Assembly (NCBI GenBank): GCA_023404675.1
Contig: JAEYAW010000013.1
Location: 248,001 to 312,000 of the forward strand
Source: Pseudomonadota bacterium
GTDB lineage: Bacteria; Pseudomonadota; Alphaproteobacteria; Rhizobiales; Xanthobacteraceae
Length of the DNA: 64,000 nt
Direction: 5' to 3'
Shown here: in pieces, positions 50,587-59,651 of the stretch
Layout: every line of letters begins with the position of its first letter
Position numbering within the stretch: position 1 is the stretch's first letter
Made by a program: the position numbers and the translations under genes
The notes under the pieces: model-generated
Database searches by the model: none
What the model saw: the letters and a program-made list of their open reading frames with translations, nothing else
Told to the model about the DNA's origin: nothing

Positions 50587-51982
50587 GAGCAACAAGATGT
50601 GGGGTGGTCGCTTCGGCGAGGGGCCGGATGCGATCATGGAGGAAATCAACGTCTCGATCGACGTTGACCGGCATCTTTACGCCCAGGACATCGCCGCGTC
50701 CAAGGCGCATGCCGCGATGCTGGCCGCGCAGGGCATCATCACCGCCAACGATGCAAAAAGCATTGCGCGTGGTCTAGACACGATTTTGTCAGAGATCGAC
50801 AAGGACAAGTTCTCCTTCAAGCGCGCGCTCGAAGACATCCACATGAACGTGGAGAGCCGGCTGTCCGAACTGATCGGCCCGGCGGCGGGGCGGCTGCACA
50901 CCGCGCGCTCGCGCAACGATCAGGTGGCGACCGACTTCCGCCTCTTCGTGCGCGACACGCTCGACGGGATCGACGCCGCGCTCGCCGCATTCCAGCGGGC
51001 GCTGGCGGAGCGGGCGGTGGATCATGCCGATACCGTGATGCCGGGGTTCACCCATCTGCAGACGGCGCAGCCGGTCACGTTCGGCCATCACCTGATGGCC
51101 TATGTCGAAATGGCGGCGCGCGATCGCGGCCGTTTCCGCGATGCGCGGGCGCGGCTCAACGAGAGCCCGCTGGGGGCTGCGGCGCTGGCCGGCACCTCGT
51201 TCCCCATCGACCGGCACGCGACCGCGAAGGCGCTCGGCTTCGACCGGCCGATGGCCAACTCGCTCGATGCGGTCTCGGATCGCGACTTCGCGCTGGAAAC
51301 GCTGTCGGCCTGCGCCATCGCTGCCGTGCATCTGTCGCGCTTCGCCGAGGAGATCGTGATCTGGACCTCGCCGCTGGTCGGCCTCGTCCGGCTGTCGGAC
51401 AAGTTCACCACCGGGTCCTCGATCATGCCGCAGAAGCGTAATCCGGATGCCGCCGAACTGGTGCGGGCCAAGACCGGCCGCATCATTGGCGCGCTGAACG
51501 GGCTGCTGATCGTGATGAAGGGGCTGCCGCTCGCCTATCAGAAGGACATGCAGGAGGACAAGCAGGGCGCCATGGAGGCGTTCGCGGCCTTCTCGCTGGC
51601 GATCCGGGCCATGACCGGCATGGTGCGGGATCTCGAACCGGACGCCGAGCGCATGAAGCTGGCGGCGGGGGCGGGCTATGCCACGGCAACCGACCTCGCC
51701 GACTGGCTGGTGCGCACGCTGAAGATGCCGTTTCGCGAGGCGCATCACGTCACGGGCCGGATCGTCGCGAAGGCTGCGGCCGATGGCGTGGACCTCGACC
51801 GGCTGCCGCTTGCCGCGATGCAGGCCATCGAGCCGAAGATCACCAAGGCGGTTTTGGATGTGCTGTCGGTGGAGGCTTCGGTCAAAAGCCGCACCAGCTA
51901 TGGCGGCACCGCCGGCAAGAATGTCCGCGCGCAGGCCAAATCCTGGCTCAAGCGTCTGGACAAGGAGCAGAAATCGGTTTGA
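50585..51982 (+). CDS. argH: Argininosuccinate lyase
   Basis: 465-residue last enzyme of arginine synthesis, splitting argininosuccinate into arginine and fumarate. The N-terminus MWGGRFGEGPDAIMEEINVSI and the fumarase/aspartase signature GSSIMPQKRNPD are characteristic, and the length is normal. The start overlaps the divergent tlpA start (CATG, 50584-50587), so its upstream signals lie inside tlpA. The weak AAGTGGA before the ATG is the only candidate ribosome site. Confidence 0.96.
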   Translation: MSNKMWGGRFGEGPDAIMEEINVSIDVDRHLYAQDIAASKAHAAMLAAQGIITANDAKSIARGLDTILSEIDKDKFSFKRALEDIHMNVESRLSELIGPAAGRLHTARSRNDQVATDFRLFVRDTLDGIDAALAAFQRALAERAVDHADTVMPGFTHLQTAQPVTFGHHLMAYVEMAARDRGRFRDARARLNESPLGAAALAGTSFPIDRHATAKALGFDRPMANSLDAVSDRDFALETLSACAIAAVHLSRFAEEIVIWTSPLVGLVRLSDKFTTGSSIMPQKRNPDAAELVRAKTGRIIGALNGLLIVMKGLPLAYQKDMQEDKQGAMEAFAAFSLAIRAMTGMVRDLEPDAERMKLAAGAGYATATDLADWLVRTLKMPFREAHHVTGRIVAKAAADGVDLDRLPLAAMQAIEPKITKAVLDVLSVEASVKSRTSYGGTAGKNVRAQAKSWLKRLDKEQKSV

Positions 51983-52088
51983 GGATGGGACCGGGGAGTG
52001 TGGCGGGGAAGCACTCGCCAAATCCCGGCGAGTTGGCTAGGGTGGCGCGCCGTTCGGGGGACTGGAGCGGCCTGCGAGGGGACTTCAG

Positions 52089-52352
52089 GTGACTTTGATT
52101 GCATCGACCGGGCGGGGAACTGTCGCCATCGCTGCCGTGATCGCGATGGCGCTGCTGCTGTCGGGCTGCGGCCGCAAGGGCGGCCTCGATCTGCCCTCCA
52201 GCGCGTCGGAAACGGACGCCCAGCTGCAAGCCGGTGCCCCCGCGCCGAACAACGATCCGCAGCGCAACATCTTCGGCGGCGCGCAGGATGCAGGGCCGAC
52301 GGCCGCGAAAGGCCAAAAACGTCCGTTCATTCTCGATCCGCTGCTGGACTGA
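52089..52352 (+). CDS. Small LptM/YifL-like lipoprotein
   Basis: 87 residues. Signal segment with lipobox LLSGC (Cys about residue 27), then GRKGGLDLP, the usual start of the mature small lipoprotein that sits beside lysA in Proteobacteria. The LptM group interacts with the LPS transport machinery in E. coli; orthology here rests on position and the GRKG-x-L pattern. GTG start after a GAGGGG stretch. C-terminus ends RPFILDPLLD. Confidence 0.82.
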   Translation: MTLIASTGRGTVAIAAVIAMALLLSGCGRKGGLDLPSSASETDAQLQAGAPAPNNDPQRNIFGGAQDAGPTAAKGQKRPFILDPLLD

Positions 52353-52385
52353 ATGAACGATTTATTCTGCGCTGTCTCCGTCGCC

Positions 52386-52419
52386 CTGAGGTGCCCGGAC
52401 AACGTCCGGGCCTCGAAGG
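52386..52419. repeat. Palindromic REP-like element 1
   Basis: CCTGAGGTGCCCGGAC, AAC loop, then GTCCGGGCCTCGAAGG form a strong hairpin. It lies with a second palindrome between the lipoprotein and lysA. No coding capacity. Confidence 0.55.
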
Positions 52420-52449
52420 GGAACGGCCCGGTCCGCTCCATTTGAGGAT

Positions 52450-52497
52450 CGTCATCCTTCGAGGCTCGCCACGGGCGGCTCGCACCTCGGGATGACG
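52450..52497. repeat. Palindromic REP-like element 2
   Basis: Outer arms CGTCATCC (52450-52457) and GGATGACG (52490-52497), with inner arms CGAGG and CCTCG. This CGTCATCC...GGATGACG pattern is of the kind of short interspersed palindrome common in Bradyrhizobium and relatives. Copy number elsewhere not testable in the window. Confidence 0.6.
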
Positions 52498-52531
52498 TCT
52501 GCTCCGCCGCTGGATACAACTCACACCCGCC

Positions 52532-53797
52532 ATGCATCACTTCGATTATCAGGGCGGCGTCCTCCACGCCGAGGGCGTGAACCTCGAAACGCTCGCGGCC
52601 GAGATCGGCACGCCGTTCTACTGCTATTCCTCCGCAACGCTGGAGCGGCACTACAAGGTGTTCAGCGAGGCGTTCGCCGGGGTCGATTCGCTGGTCTGTT
52701 ACGCCATGAAGGCGAACTCCAACCAGTCGGTGCTGCGCACGCTGGCGCGGCTCGGGGCGGGGGCGGATGTGGTGTCCGGCGGCGAACTGCGCCGCGCGCG
52801 GGCGGCCGGTATTCCCGCCGGCAGGATCGTGTTCTCGGGCGTCGGCAAGACCGAGGACGAACTGCGCCTCGCGCTGTCCGAGGGCATTTTCTGCCTCAAT
52901 GTCGAATCCGAGCCGGAGCTTGAGCTGCTGTCCGCGCTCGCCGTGGAGATGGGCCGCACCGCGCATGTCTCGGTGCGCGTCAATCCGGATGTCGACGCCA
53001 AGACCCATGCCAAGATCGCCACCGGCAAATCCGAGAACAAGTTCGGCATTCCGATCAGCCGCGCCCGCGAGGTTTACGCGCGCGCCGCGAGGCTGCCGGG
53101 ACTCAAGGTCGCGGGCGTGGACATGCATATCGGCAGCCAGATCACCGATCTGCAGCCGATGGCCGAGGCGTTCGCGCTGCTGGCCGATTTCGTGCGCGAC
53201 CTGCGGGCCGACGGCCACGAGATCACGCATATCGATTTCGGCGGCGGGCTCGGCATCCCCTACCATGCCGACCGCGCCGCGCCGCCCGAGCCGGTGGCCT
53301 ATGCGCAGATCGTCACGCGCGCCGCGCATAATCTCGGCTGCAAACTGCTGTTCGAGCCCGGCCGCATGATCGTCGGCAATGCCGGGATCCTCGTCGCCCG
53401 CGTGCTCTACGTGAAGCACGGCGACGCCAAGACCTTCGTGGTCATCGACGCGGCGATGAACGACCTGATCCGTCCGACCCTGTACGAGGCGCATCACGAT
53501 ATCGTCGCCGTGCGGCAGCCCGCGCCGGGGGCGCCGACGCTCACCGCCGACGTGGTCGGGCCGGTCTGCGAGACCGGCGATTATCTGGCGCTCGACCGCC
53601 AGCTGCCCGAACTGAAGCGCGGCGACCTGATCGCGATCATGACGGCGGGAGCCTATGGCGCGGTGCAGGCGGGCACCTACAACACCCGGCCGCTGGTGCC
53701 CGAGGTGCTGGTCAACGGGCCGCAATATGCCGTGGTCCGGCCGCGGATCGAGGTCGAGGACCTGATCGCCATGGATCGCGTCGCGCCCTGGCTGTAG
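52532..53797 (+). CDS. lysA: Diaminopimelate decarboxylase
   Basis: 421-residue PLP enzyme that decarboxylates meso-diaminopimelate to lysine. The PLP lysine is Lys60 in VCYAMKANSNQ. The barrel has GADVVSGGELRRA and the FEPGRMIVGNAG phosphate-binding region, and the C-terminal GPVCETGDYLA supplies the active-site cysteine from the partner subunit. It is part of the argH - lipoprotein - lysA - TIGR02302 order. The ATG at 52532 gives a normal length. Confidence 0.95.
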   Translation: MHHFDYQGGVLHAEGVNLETLAAEIGTPFYCYSSATLERHYKVFSEAFAGVDSLVCYAMKANSNQSVLRTLARLGAGADVVSGGELRRARAAGIPAGRIVFSGVGKTEDELRLALSEGIFCLNVESEPELELLSALAVEMGRTAHVSVRVNPDVDAKTHAKIATGKSENKFGIPISRAREVYARAARLPGLKVAGVDMHIGSQITDLQPMAEAFALLADFVRDLRADGHEITHIDFGGGLGIPYHADRAAPPEPVAYAQIVTRAAHNLGCKLLFEPGRMIVGNAGILVARVLYVKHGDAKTFVVIDAAMNDLIRPTLYEAHHDIVAVRQPAPGAPTLTADVVGPVCETGDYLALDRQLPELKRGDLIAIMTAGAYGAVQAGTYNTRPLVPEVLVNGPQYAVVRPRIEVEDLIAMDRVAPWL

Positions 53798-53947
53798 CCG
53801 GTTCCGACCGGGGACATCTCACGCGAACGTGTCCCGGAACCCGCCCGGAGCGCCCTGTGGCATGTGCGTTGCATCGCCACATGCCGTGCCTCAATGCGGC
53901 CGTCGTGTTACGGTTGCATCAAGGTGATCGAGGCCAATGGAGGCCAT

Positions 53948-56560
53948 GTGACCGCAGCATCGGACAATCGCTCCCCCGTCGGCGGCTCTCCCGTCGGCCC
54001 CGAGGCCGCCCGCCGCGCCGAACTCGACCGCGCGGTGCAGCGCGCGCGTCTGGCGATGGCCTGGGAGCGGACGTGGCCGCCGCTGGCCCGCGTCCTCACA
54101 GTTGTTGCGCTGTTCGTCGCGGTGTCGTGGACGGGACTGTGGCAGGTTCTGCCGCTGTGGGGCCGGATCGCCGGTCTGGTGCTGTTCGGCCTGCTCGGGC
54201 TTGCCTCGCTGGTACCGCTGACATGGATGCGCTGGCCGAGCCGCGCCGAAGCGCTGCGCCGGCTCGATCGCCACAGCGGCCTGCGCAATCGCCCGGCCAC
54301 CGAGCTCAGTGATACGCTTACCTCGCAGGACCCGCTGGCGCGCGCGCTCTGGCTGGCGCAGCGCGAACGCACGCTGACCCAGATCAAGCAGTTGCGCGCC
54401 GGGCTGCCGACGCCGCGCCTGCCGCTCTATGACCCCTGGGCGCTGCGCGGCCTCGCCATCGTGGCGCTGGTGGCGACGTTCTTCGTGGCGGGGGGCGAGC
54501 GCTGGTCGCGGCTGACGGCGGCGTTCCAGTGGAATGGCGTGCTCGCCCCGGCCAACGTGCGCGTGGACGCCTGGATCACCCCGCCGGCCTACACGTCGCG
54601 CGCCCCGATCATTCTCACCGCCAACCGCGATGGCGGGGCTGCGGCCGACAGCACGCTGCAGGTGCCGGCCGGATCGACGCTGGTGGTGCGTGCCAGCGGC
54701 GGCTCGCTCGACGTCGCGGTAACCGGCGGCCTCGCCGAGGCGGTATCGACCGACGCACCGCCACAGGGCACGCAGGAGCGAAAATTCACGATCACGCAGG
54801 ATGGCACGGCGCAGGTGAGCGCGCCGTCCGGCCAGCCGTTGTGGCGCTTCACGGCGCTTGCCGACCGGCCGCCCTCGATTGCTCTCGCCAGGGAGCCGGA
54901 GCGGCAGGCACGCGGCTCGCTCCAGCTGATGTACAAGGTCGAGGACGACTACGGCGTCACCGAAGCGCATGCCCATATCGTCGTGCGTACCGACGAGGAC
55001 GTTGCGCTGAGGGAGGATGGCAGCGCGCCGCCGCGTCCGTTGTTCGAGGCGCCGGATTTCGCGCTGGTGCTGCCGAATGCGCGCACCCGCAGCGGCGTTG
55101 GACAGACGGTCAAGGATCTCAGCGAGAATCCCTATGCCGGCGCGGATATCACGCTCACCTTGAGCGCCAAGGACGAGGCGGGCAACGAAAGCCGCAGCGA
55201 GCCGCACGAGATGCGGTTGCCGGAGCGGCTGTTCACCAAGCCGCTGGCGCGCGCGCTGATCGAGCAGCGCCGCGTGCTGGCGCTCGACGCCAACCAGAAG
55301 CCGGTGGTGCAGGAGGCGCTTGAAGCGCTGATGATCGCGCCCGAACTGTTCACGCCGGACGCCGGTCAGTACCTTGGACTCAAGAACGTGGCCGGTGAAC
55401 TCGGCCGCGCCAAGTCCGACGACAATCTGCGCGAGACCGTGGCGAGCCTGTGGGCGCTCGCCGTCACCATCGAGGATGGCAACATCAGCGATGTGGAGAA
55501 GGCGCTGCGCGCGGCGCAGGAGGCGCTCAAGGAGGCGCTGGAACGGGGCGCGAGCGACGAGGAGATCAAGAAACTCACGGATCAGCTGCGCGCCGCGCTC
55601 GATCAGTTCATGCGTCAGTTGGCCGAACAGTTGCGCAACAATCCGCAGCAGCTCGCCCGGCCGCTCGATCAGAACACCCGGGTCATGCGCCAGCAGGATC
55701 TCAACAACATGATCGAGCGCATGGAGCGGCTGTCGCGCTCCGGCAACAAGGACGCCGCCAAGCAGCTTCTCGACCAGCTTCAGCAGATGCTGGAGAACCT
55801 ACAGATGGCGCAGCCCGGTCAGGGCGACGACGGGGATATGGAGCAGGCGCTGAACGAACTCGGCGACGTGATCCGCAAGCAGCAGCAGCTCCGCGACCGC
55901 ACCTTCAAGGAAGGTCAGGATTCCCGGCGCGACCGCATGCGTGGCCAGCAGGGCAATCAGGAAACCATGGACGGCCTGCGGCAGGATCAGGAGGCGCTAC
56001 GCGACCGCCTGCGCAAGCTGCAGGAGGAACTGGCGAAGCGCGGCTTCAGTCCCCAGCAGCAGGGGCAGCAAGGCCAGCGGGGACAGCGTGGCCAACAGGG
56101 ACAGCAGGGCGAGCAGGGCCAGAACGGACAGCCCGGCGGACAGGGCGGTGAGGACGGCGAGGGACTCGGCGATGCCGAATCCGCCATGGGCGACGCCGGC
56201 GGCCGGCTGGGCGAAGGCAATGCCGATGGCGCGACGGATTCGCAGGGCCGCGCGCTGGATGCGCTGCGCAAGGGCGCCCAGCAACTGGCGCAGTCGATGC
56301 AGCAGGGCGAGGGCGGTCAGCCGGGAGAAGGGCCGGGCCAGCAGGTCGGCCGCCAGCAGGGCAACGGGCGCGACACCGATCCGCTCGGCCGTCCGCTTCG
56401 CGGCCGGGAGTTCGGGGACGATCTCACGGTAAAGATTCCCGGCGAGATCGATGTCCAGCGCGTGCGGCGTATTCTTGAGGAACTGCGCCGCCGCCTCGGC
56501 GATCCGAGCCGGCCGCAGATCGAGCTCGACTACATCGAGCGGCTGCTGAAGGATTTCTGA
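53948..56560 (+). CDS. TIGR02302-type large membrane protein with Q/G-rich region
   Basis: 870 residues. Three hydrophobic helices near the N-terminus (about 45-95 and 160-180), a periplasmic immunoglobulin-like region (about 210-420), then long helical and coiled-coil stretches (about 430-640) rich in LRQQ and LDQL. A Gln/Gly-rich low-complexity tract (about 700-770; GQQGQRGQRGQQGQQG-type) precedes a conserved C-terminus ending EIDVQRVRRILEELRRRLGD. It follows lysA as in relatives, with unknown function. I start at GTG 53948 because TGGAGG lies five bases upstream; the longer ORF from 53864 adds no conserved sequence. Confidence 0.85.
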   Translation: MTAASDNRSPVGGSPVGPEAARRAELDRAVQRARLAMAWERTWPPLARVLTVVALFVAVSWTGLWQVLPLWGRIAGLVLFGLLGLASLVPLTWMRWPSRAEALRRLDRHSGLRNRPATELSDTLTSQDPLARALWLAQRERTLTQIKQLRAGLPTPRLPLYDPWALRGLAIVALVATFFVAGGERWSRLTAAFQWNGVLAPANVRVDAWITPPAYTSRAPIILTANRDGGAAADSTLQVPAGSTLVVRASGGSLDVAVTGGLAEAVSTDAPPQGTQERKFTITQDGTAQVSAPSGQPLWRFTALADRPPSIALAREPERQARGSLQLMYKVEDDYGVTEAHAHIVVRTDEDVALREDGSAPPRPLFEAPDFALVLPNARTRSGVGQTVKDLSENPYAGADITLTLSAKDEAGNESRSEPHEMRLPERLFTKPLARALIEQRRVLALDANQKPVVQEALEALMIAPELFTPDAGQYLGLKNVAGELGRAKSDDNLRETVASLWALAVTIEDGNISDVEKALRAAQEALKEALERGASDEEIKKLTDQLRAALDQFMRQLAEQLRNNPQQLARPLDQNTRVMRQQDLNNMIERMERLSRSGNKDAAKQLLDQLQQMLENLQMAQPGQGDDGDMEQALNELGDVIRKQQQLRDRTFKEGQDSRRDRMRGQQGNQETMDGLRQDQEALRDRLRKLQEELAKRGFSPQQQGQQGQRGQRGQQGQQGEQGQNGQPGGQGGEDGEGLGDAESAMGDAGGRLGEGNADGATDSQGRALDALRKGAQQLAQSMQQGEGGQPGEGPGQQVGRQQGNGRDTDPLGRPLRGREFGDDLTVKIPGEIDVQRVRRILEELRRRLGDPSRPQIELDYIERLLKDF

Positions 56561-56582
56561 GCGGCGCGTCGATGGCTGCCGT

Positions 56583-56957
56583 TCAGGTCCGCCGCGAGGC
56601 GAGGGCGTCGGCGACGGCGGTGCGGATGTCGGCGACCGAGAACGGCTTGGTCACCACGTCGTGCACCAGCGCTTCGAGGCCCGATGCGCGCTCGCGCTGG
56701 TCGGCATAGCCGGTCATCAGAAGAATGGTGAGGTTCGGATAATCGCGCGCGGCGCTCAGTGCCAGCGCGATGCCGTCCATGATCGGCATCTTGATATCGG
56801 TCAGCAGCAGGTCGAACGCCCCCTGCTCGCGGCCGAGGATATCGAGCGCTTCCGCGCCGTCCTCGGCGGTCATGGTTTCGTGGCCGTCCATGGCGATCGC
56901 GCGCGCCACCAGCGTGCGCATCGATTCCTCGTCGTCGGCGATCAGCACGCGCGACAT
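56583..56957 (-). CDS. cpdR: Single-domain response regulator CpdR
   Basis: 124-residue stand-alone receiver domain. The acidic pair is in LIADDEES, the phospho-acceptor is Asp54 in LLTDIKMP, and Lys104 lies in VVTKPFS. Length and lack of output domain match CpdR, which in Caulobacter and rhizobia controls ClpXP localisation and proteolysis of cell-cycle regulators. Start ATG 56957 shares its A with the stop of the upstream gene (TGATG), so the two are coupled. Converges with the TIGR02302 gene. Confidence 0.88.
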   Translation of the reverse strand: MSRVLIADDEESMRTLVARAIAMDGHETMTAEDGAEALDILGREQGAFDLLLTDIKMPIMDGIALALSAARDYPNLTILLMTGYADQRERASGLEALVHDVVTKPFSVADIRTAVADALASRRT

Positions 56958-57784
56958 CAGACGCCACCGGTCGCGAGGTCGTGCCTGCCGAAGAAGCGCA
57001 CGTCGATCCGGCGCGCCTCGGAGGGCGGCGCGACGAGGCGGGACCTGAACCAGGCCTTTTCGCCGGGATTGAGCGTCGGCTGTTCCAGCGTCGCGGTCCA
57101 CGTGTAGATTTCGCTGCCCTTCTCGTCACGCACCGCAAAGCGCAGGCGGGGCAGATCGACTGGCTTGCTGGCGATATCGAAGATCGATCCTTCGATCAGC
57201 AGCACCGGCCTGCCGTCCATGGTCTCGGTCGTCACTTTCACATCCTTGAACACGAGGCCGCGCAGGTTCACGTCGAGGCCGATGGCGCGATAGAATGCAT
57301 CGGTCTGCGGCAGCATCTGGACGACGGGCGCGCGCCAGTTCAACAGCGCGAAAACCATCCCGCCCATCACGGCGCAGGCCGCTGGCCAGACGAAGCGGCG
57401 CATCGAGGCGCGGGGACGTTGCGGCCGTGCGAAGGCCCGGCCCAGCCGTCCGGCACGGGCCGGCCCTGGCGCGGGCCCCAGCGTCGGCGGTTCGTCCTCT
57501 TGCGGCTGGCTCCAGCTGTCGTCGGCGGCATGCATGCCGGTTTCGGCGGCGATCGGCGGGCTGTCCACCGCCGGCAGATCGCCGGCGATGTCGTCGGATC
57601 GATCGATCCCCCAGTCCGCCGGATCGGGATCGGCAGCCGCAGCGCCGGCTGCGGCGATCTCAAACTCGGGCATGGCGTGCCAGGTCTGTTTGCAGCGCGC
57701 GCAGCGGACCGTCCGTCCCGTCGATCCGATCGCGGCGGCGTCGACGGAGAAGGATGTCGTACAATGCGGACAAACGATTTGCAT
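56957..57784 (-). CDS. Zinc-ribbon (MJ0042) membrane protein upstream of cpdR
   Basis: 275 residues. The N-terminal zinc ribbon uses two CxxC pairs (VCPHC near residues 4-7 and RCARC near 29-32), typical of the MJ0042 domain. A Pro/Asp-rich linker, one membrane helix (about 130-150) and a periplasmic DUF3426-like domain (VNLRGLVFKDVKVTTETMDG) follow. The start is ATG 57784, chosen to put the zinc ribbon first. The role is unknown; genetic coupling with cpdR and neighbouring ftsEX suggests a cell-cycle or envelope link, which is inference. Confidence 0.85.
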   Translation of the reverse strand: MQIVCPHCTTSFSVDAAAIGSTGRTVRCARCKQTWHAMPEFEIAAAGAAAADPDPADWGIDRSDDIAGDLPAVDSPPIAAETGMHAADDSWSQPQEDEPPTLGPAPGPARAGRLGRAFARPQRPRASMRRFVWPAACAVMGGMVFALLNWRAPVVQMLPQTDAFYRAIGLDVNLRGLVFKDVKVTTETMDGRPVLLIEGSIFDIASKPVDLPRLRFAVRDEKGSEIYTWTATLEQPTLNPGEKAWFRSRLVAPPSEARRIDVRFFGRHDLATGGV

Positions 57785-57948
57785 GGTTCGAATCGTCCCG
57801 TTGGTTCTGGCCCGCGAGGCTATCCATTGTCCGTTAACGAATCGGAAACCATGACGGCCGCACAAGGGACCAATCGCCATCGGCGGCTCGCTGGTCGGCT
57901 GTGCCTGCGTTGCGTCCGCCGTTTCTGTCCCACCGAACGGAGCTGAAG

Positions 57949-58608
57949 GTGGTCCGGTTTGAGCACGTCGGCCTGCGCTACGGTCTCGGTCCGGAGGTTT
58001 TGCGCGACCTGACCTTCCAGATCCCGGCCCATTCGTTCCAGTTTCTCACCGGCCCATCGGGTGCCGGCAAGACGACGCTGCTGCGCCTTCTGTTCCTGTC
58101 GCTGCGGCCGACGCGCGGCCTCGTCAATATCTTCGGGCAGGACGTGTCGCTGCTGGACAAGGACGGCATTGCGCAGCTGCGCACCCGCATCGGCATTGTG
58201 CTGCAGGATTTCCGCCTGCTCGATCACATGACGACCTACGAGAACGTGGCGCTGCCACTGCGCGTGATGGGGCGGGAGGAATCGTCCTACCGCAAGGAGG
58301 TCATCGATCTGTTGCGCTGGGTCGGGCTCGGCGAGCGGATGGACGCGCTGCCGCCGATCCTGTCGGGCGGCGAGAAGCAGCGCGCGGCCATCGCCCGCGC
58401 CGTCATCACGCGGCCGAACCTGCTGCTGGCCGACGAGCCGACGGGTAACGTCGATCCGACGCTGGCGCGGCGATTGCTTCGCCTGTTCATCGAGCTCAAC
58501 AAGACCGGCACGGCGGTGGTGATCGCAACTCACGACATCGCCATGATGGATCAATATGAAGCGCGGCGGCTGGTGCTGCACGAGGGACGTTTGCACATCT
58601 ATGAATGA
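57949..58608 (+). CDS. ftsE: Cell division ATP-binding protein FtsE
   Basis: 219-residue ABC ATPase that works with FtsX to regulate periplasmic peptidoglycan hydrolases at the septum. Walker A GPSGAGKT (residues 35-42), Q-loop LQDF, signature LSGGEKQR, Walker B LLLADEP and switch His in ATHDI are intact. I use the GTG at 57949 because the length becomes exactly typical and GGAG lies upstream; a longer frame starts at 57901. Six bases separate it from ftsX. Confidence 0.95.
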   Translation: MVRFEHVGLRYGLGPEVLRDLTFQIPAHSFQFLTGPSGAGKTTLLRLLFLSLRPTRGLVNIFGQDVSLLDKDGIAQLRTRIGIVLQDFRLLDHMTTYENVALPLRVMGREESSYRKEVIDLLRWVGLGERMDALPPILSGGEKQRAAIARAVITRPNLLLADEPTGNVDPTLARRLLRLFIELNKTGTAVVIATHDIAMMDQYEARRLVLHEGRLHIYE

Positions 58609-58614
58609 AGGCCC

Positions 58615-59598
58615 ATGACGATCATCGGTCCCGGATCCGGTCCCCCGCGCGGCGCCCTGACCGACCTCGGCCGTGATCGCCCGCAGATCGCGGCGCGGGC
58701 GCGCAACGAATCGCCGATCGTGCCGCGCGGTTCGATCGCCGGCCGCGCGCTGATGGCGGTCGTCGCCATCATGACGTTTCTCGCCTCGCTGACCACGGGC
58801 GGCGTGCTGCTGATCCACGGCTCGGCCAGCGAATGGCAGTCCGACGTGGCGAGCGAGATCACGGTTCAGGTGCGGCCGCAAACCGGGCGCGAGACCGAGC
58901 GCGACGTGCAGGCCGCGGTCGACCTTCTGAAGGCGGAGCCGGGGATCGTGGACGTGCGGGTCTATAGCCGCGAGGAGTCCGCGGCGCTGCTTCAGCCATG
59001 GCTGGGCGACGGACTGACGCTGGACGACCTGCCGGTGCCGCGTGTCGTCGTGGCAAGGATCGCGCCGGGTTCGGCGCCCGATTTTACGGGATTGCGCCAG
59101 CGGATCAGCCAGGGCCTGCCGAGCGCCAGCCTCGACGACCATCGCGCCTGGATCGAGCGCATGCGCACGATGACGGCTGCCGCCGTGCTGGGCGGCCTGG
59201 CCGTGCTCGGCCTCGTGATCGTGGCGACGATCATCTCGGTGTCGTTCGCGACGCGCGGCGCGATGGCGGCGAACCGGCCGATCGTGGAGGTGCTGCACTT
59301 CGTGGGGGCGTCGGACCGTTACATCGCCAACCGTTTCCTGCGGCATTTCCTGCGGCTCGGCCTCGAAGGCGGACTGATCGGCGGCGGCGCGGCGATGCTG
59401 GCCTTTGGCTTTTCCGAATCCATCGGCGGCTGGTTCGCCGGGACACCCGTGGGCGACCAGTTCGCCGCGCTGCTCGGTACGTTCTCGCTGCAACCGTCCG
59501 GTTATCTGGCGCTGGCGGGGCAGGCGCTGCTGATCGCGGCCGTGACCGCGGTGGCATCGCGCCAGACCCTGTTCGCGACGCTAGCCGACATCGATTGA
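58615..59598 (+). CDS. ftsX: Cell division protein FtsX
   Basis: 327-residue inner-membrane protein of the FtsX/LolC permease family with four helices: one near residues 42-66, an extracytoplasmic domain (about 75-180) with the VDVRVYSREESAALLQPWLG block, then three helices in the C-terminal part. The cytoplasmic N-terminus is longer than in E. coli, as is common in Rhizobiales. Partner of FtsE; both are followed by a DUF218 gene in the same direction. Confidence 0.93.
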   Translation: MTIIGPGSGPPRGALTDLGRDRPQIAARARNESPIVPRGSIAGRALMAVVAIMTFLASLTTGGVLLIHGSASEWQSDVASEITVQVRPQTGRETERDVQAAVDLLKAEPGIVDVRVYSREESAALLQPWLGDGLTLDDLPVPRVVVARIAPGSAPDFTGLRQRISQGLPSASLDDHRAWIERMRTMTAAAVLGGLAVLGLVIVATIISVSFATRGAMAANRPIVEVLHFVGASDRYIANRFLRHFLRLGLEGGLIGGGAAMLAFGFSESIGGWFAGTPVGDQFAALLGTFSLQPSGYLALAGQALLIAAVTAVASRQTLFATLADID

Positions 59599-59651
59599 CA
59601 GTTTTTCCGCCCTGCTCCACCTCTCGGGAGGGGGAAGCACGAACGCAGCCA

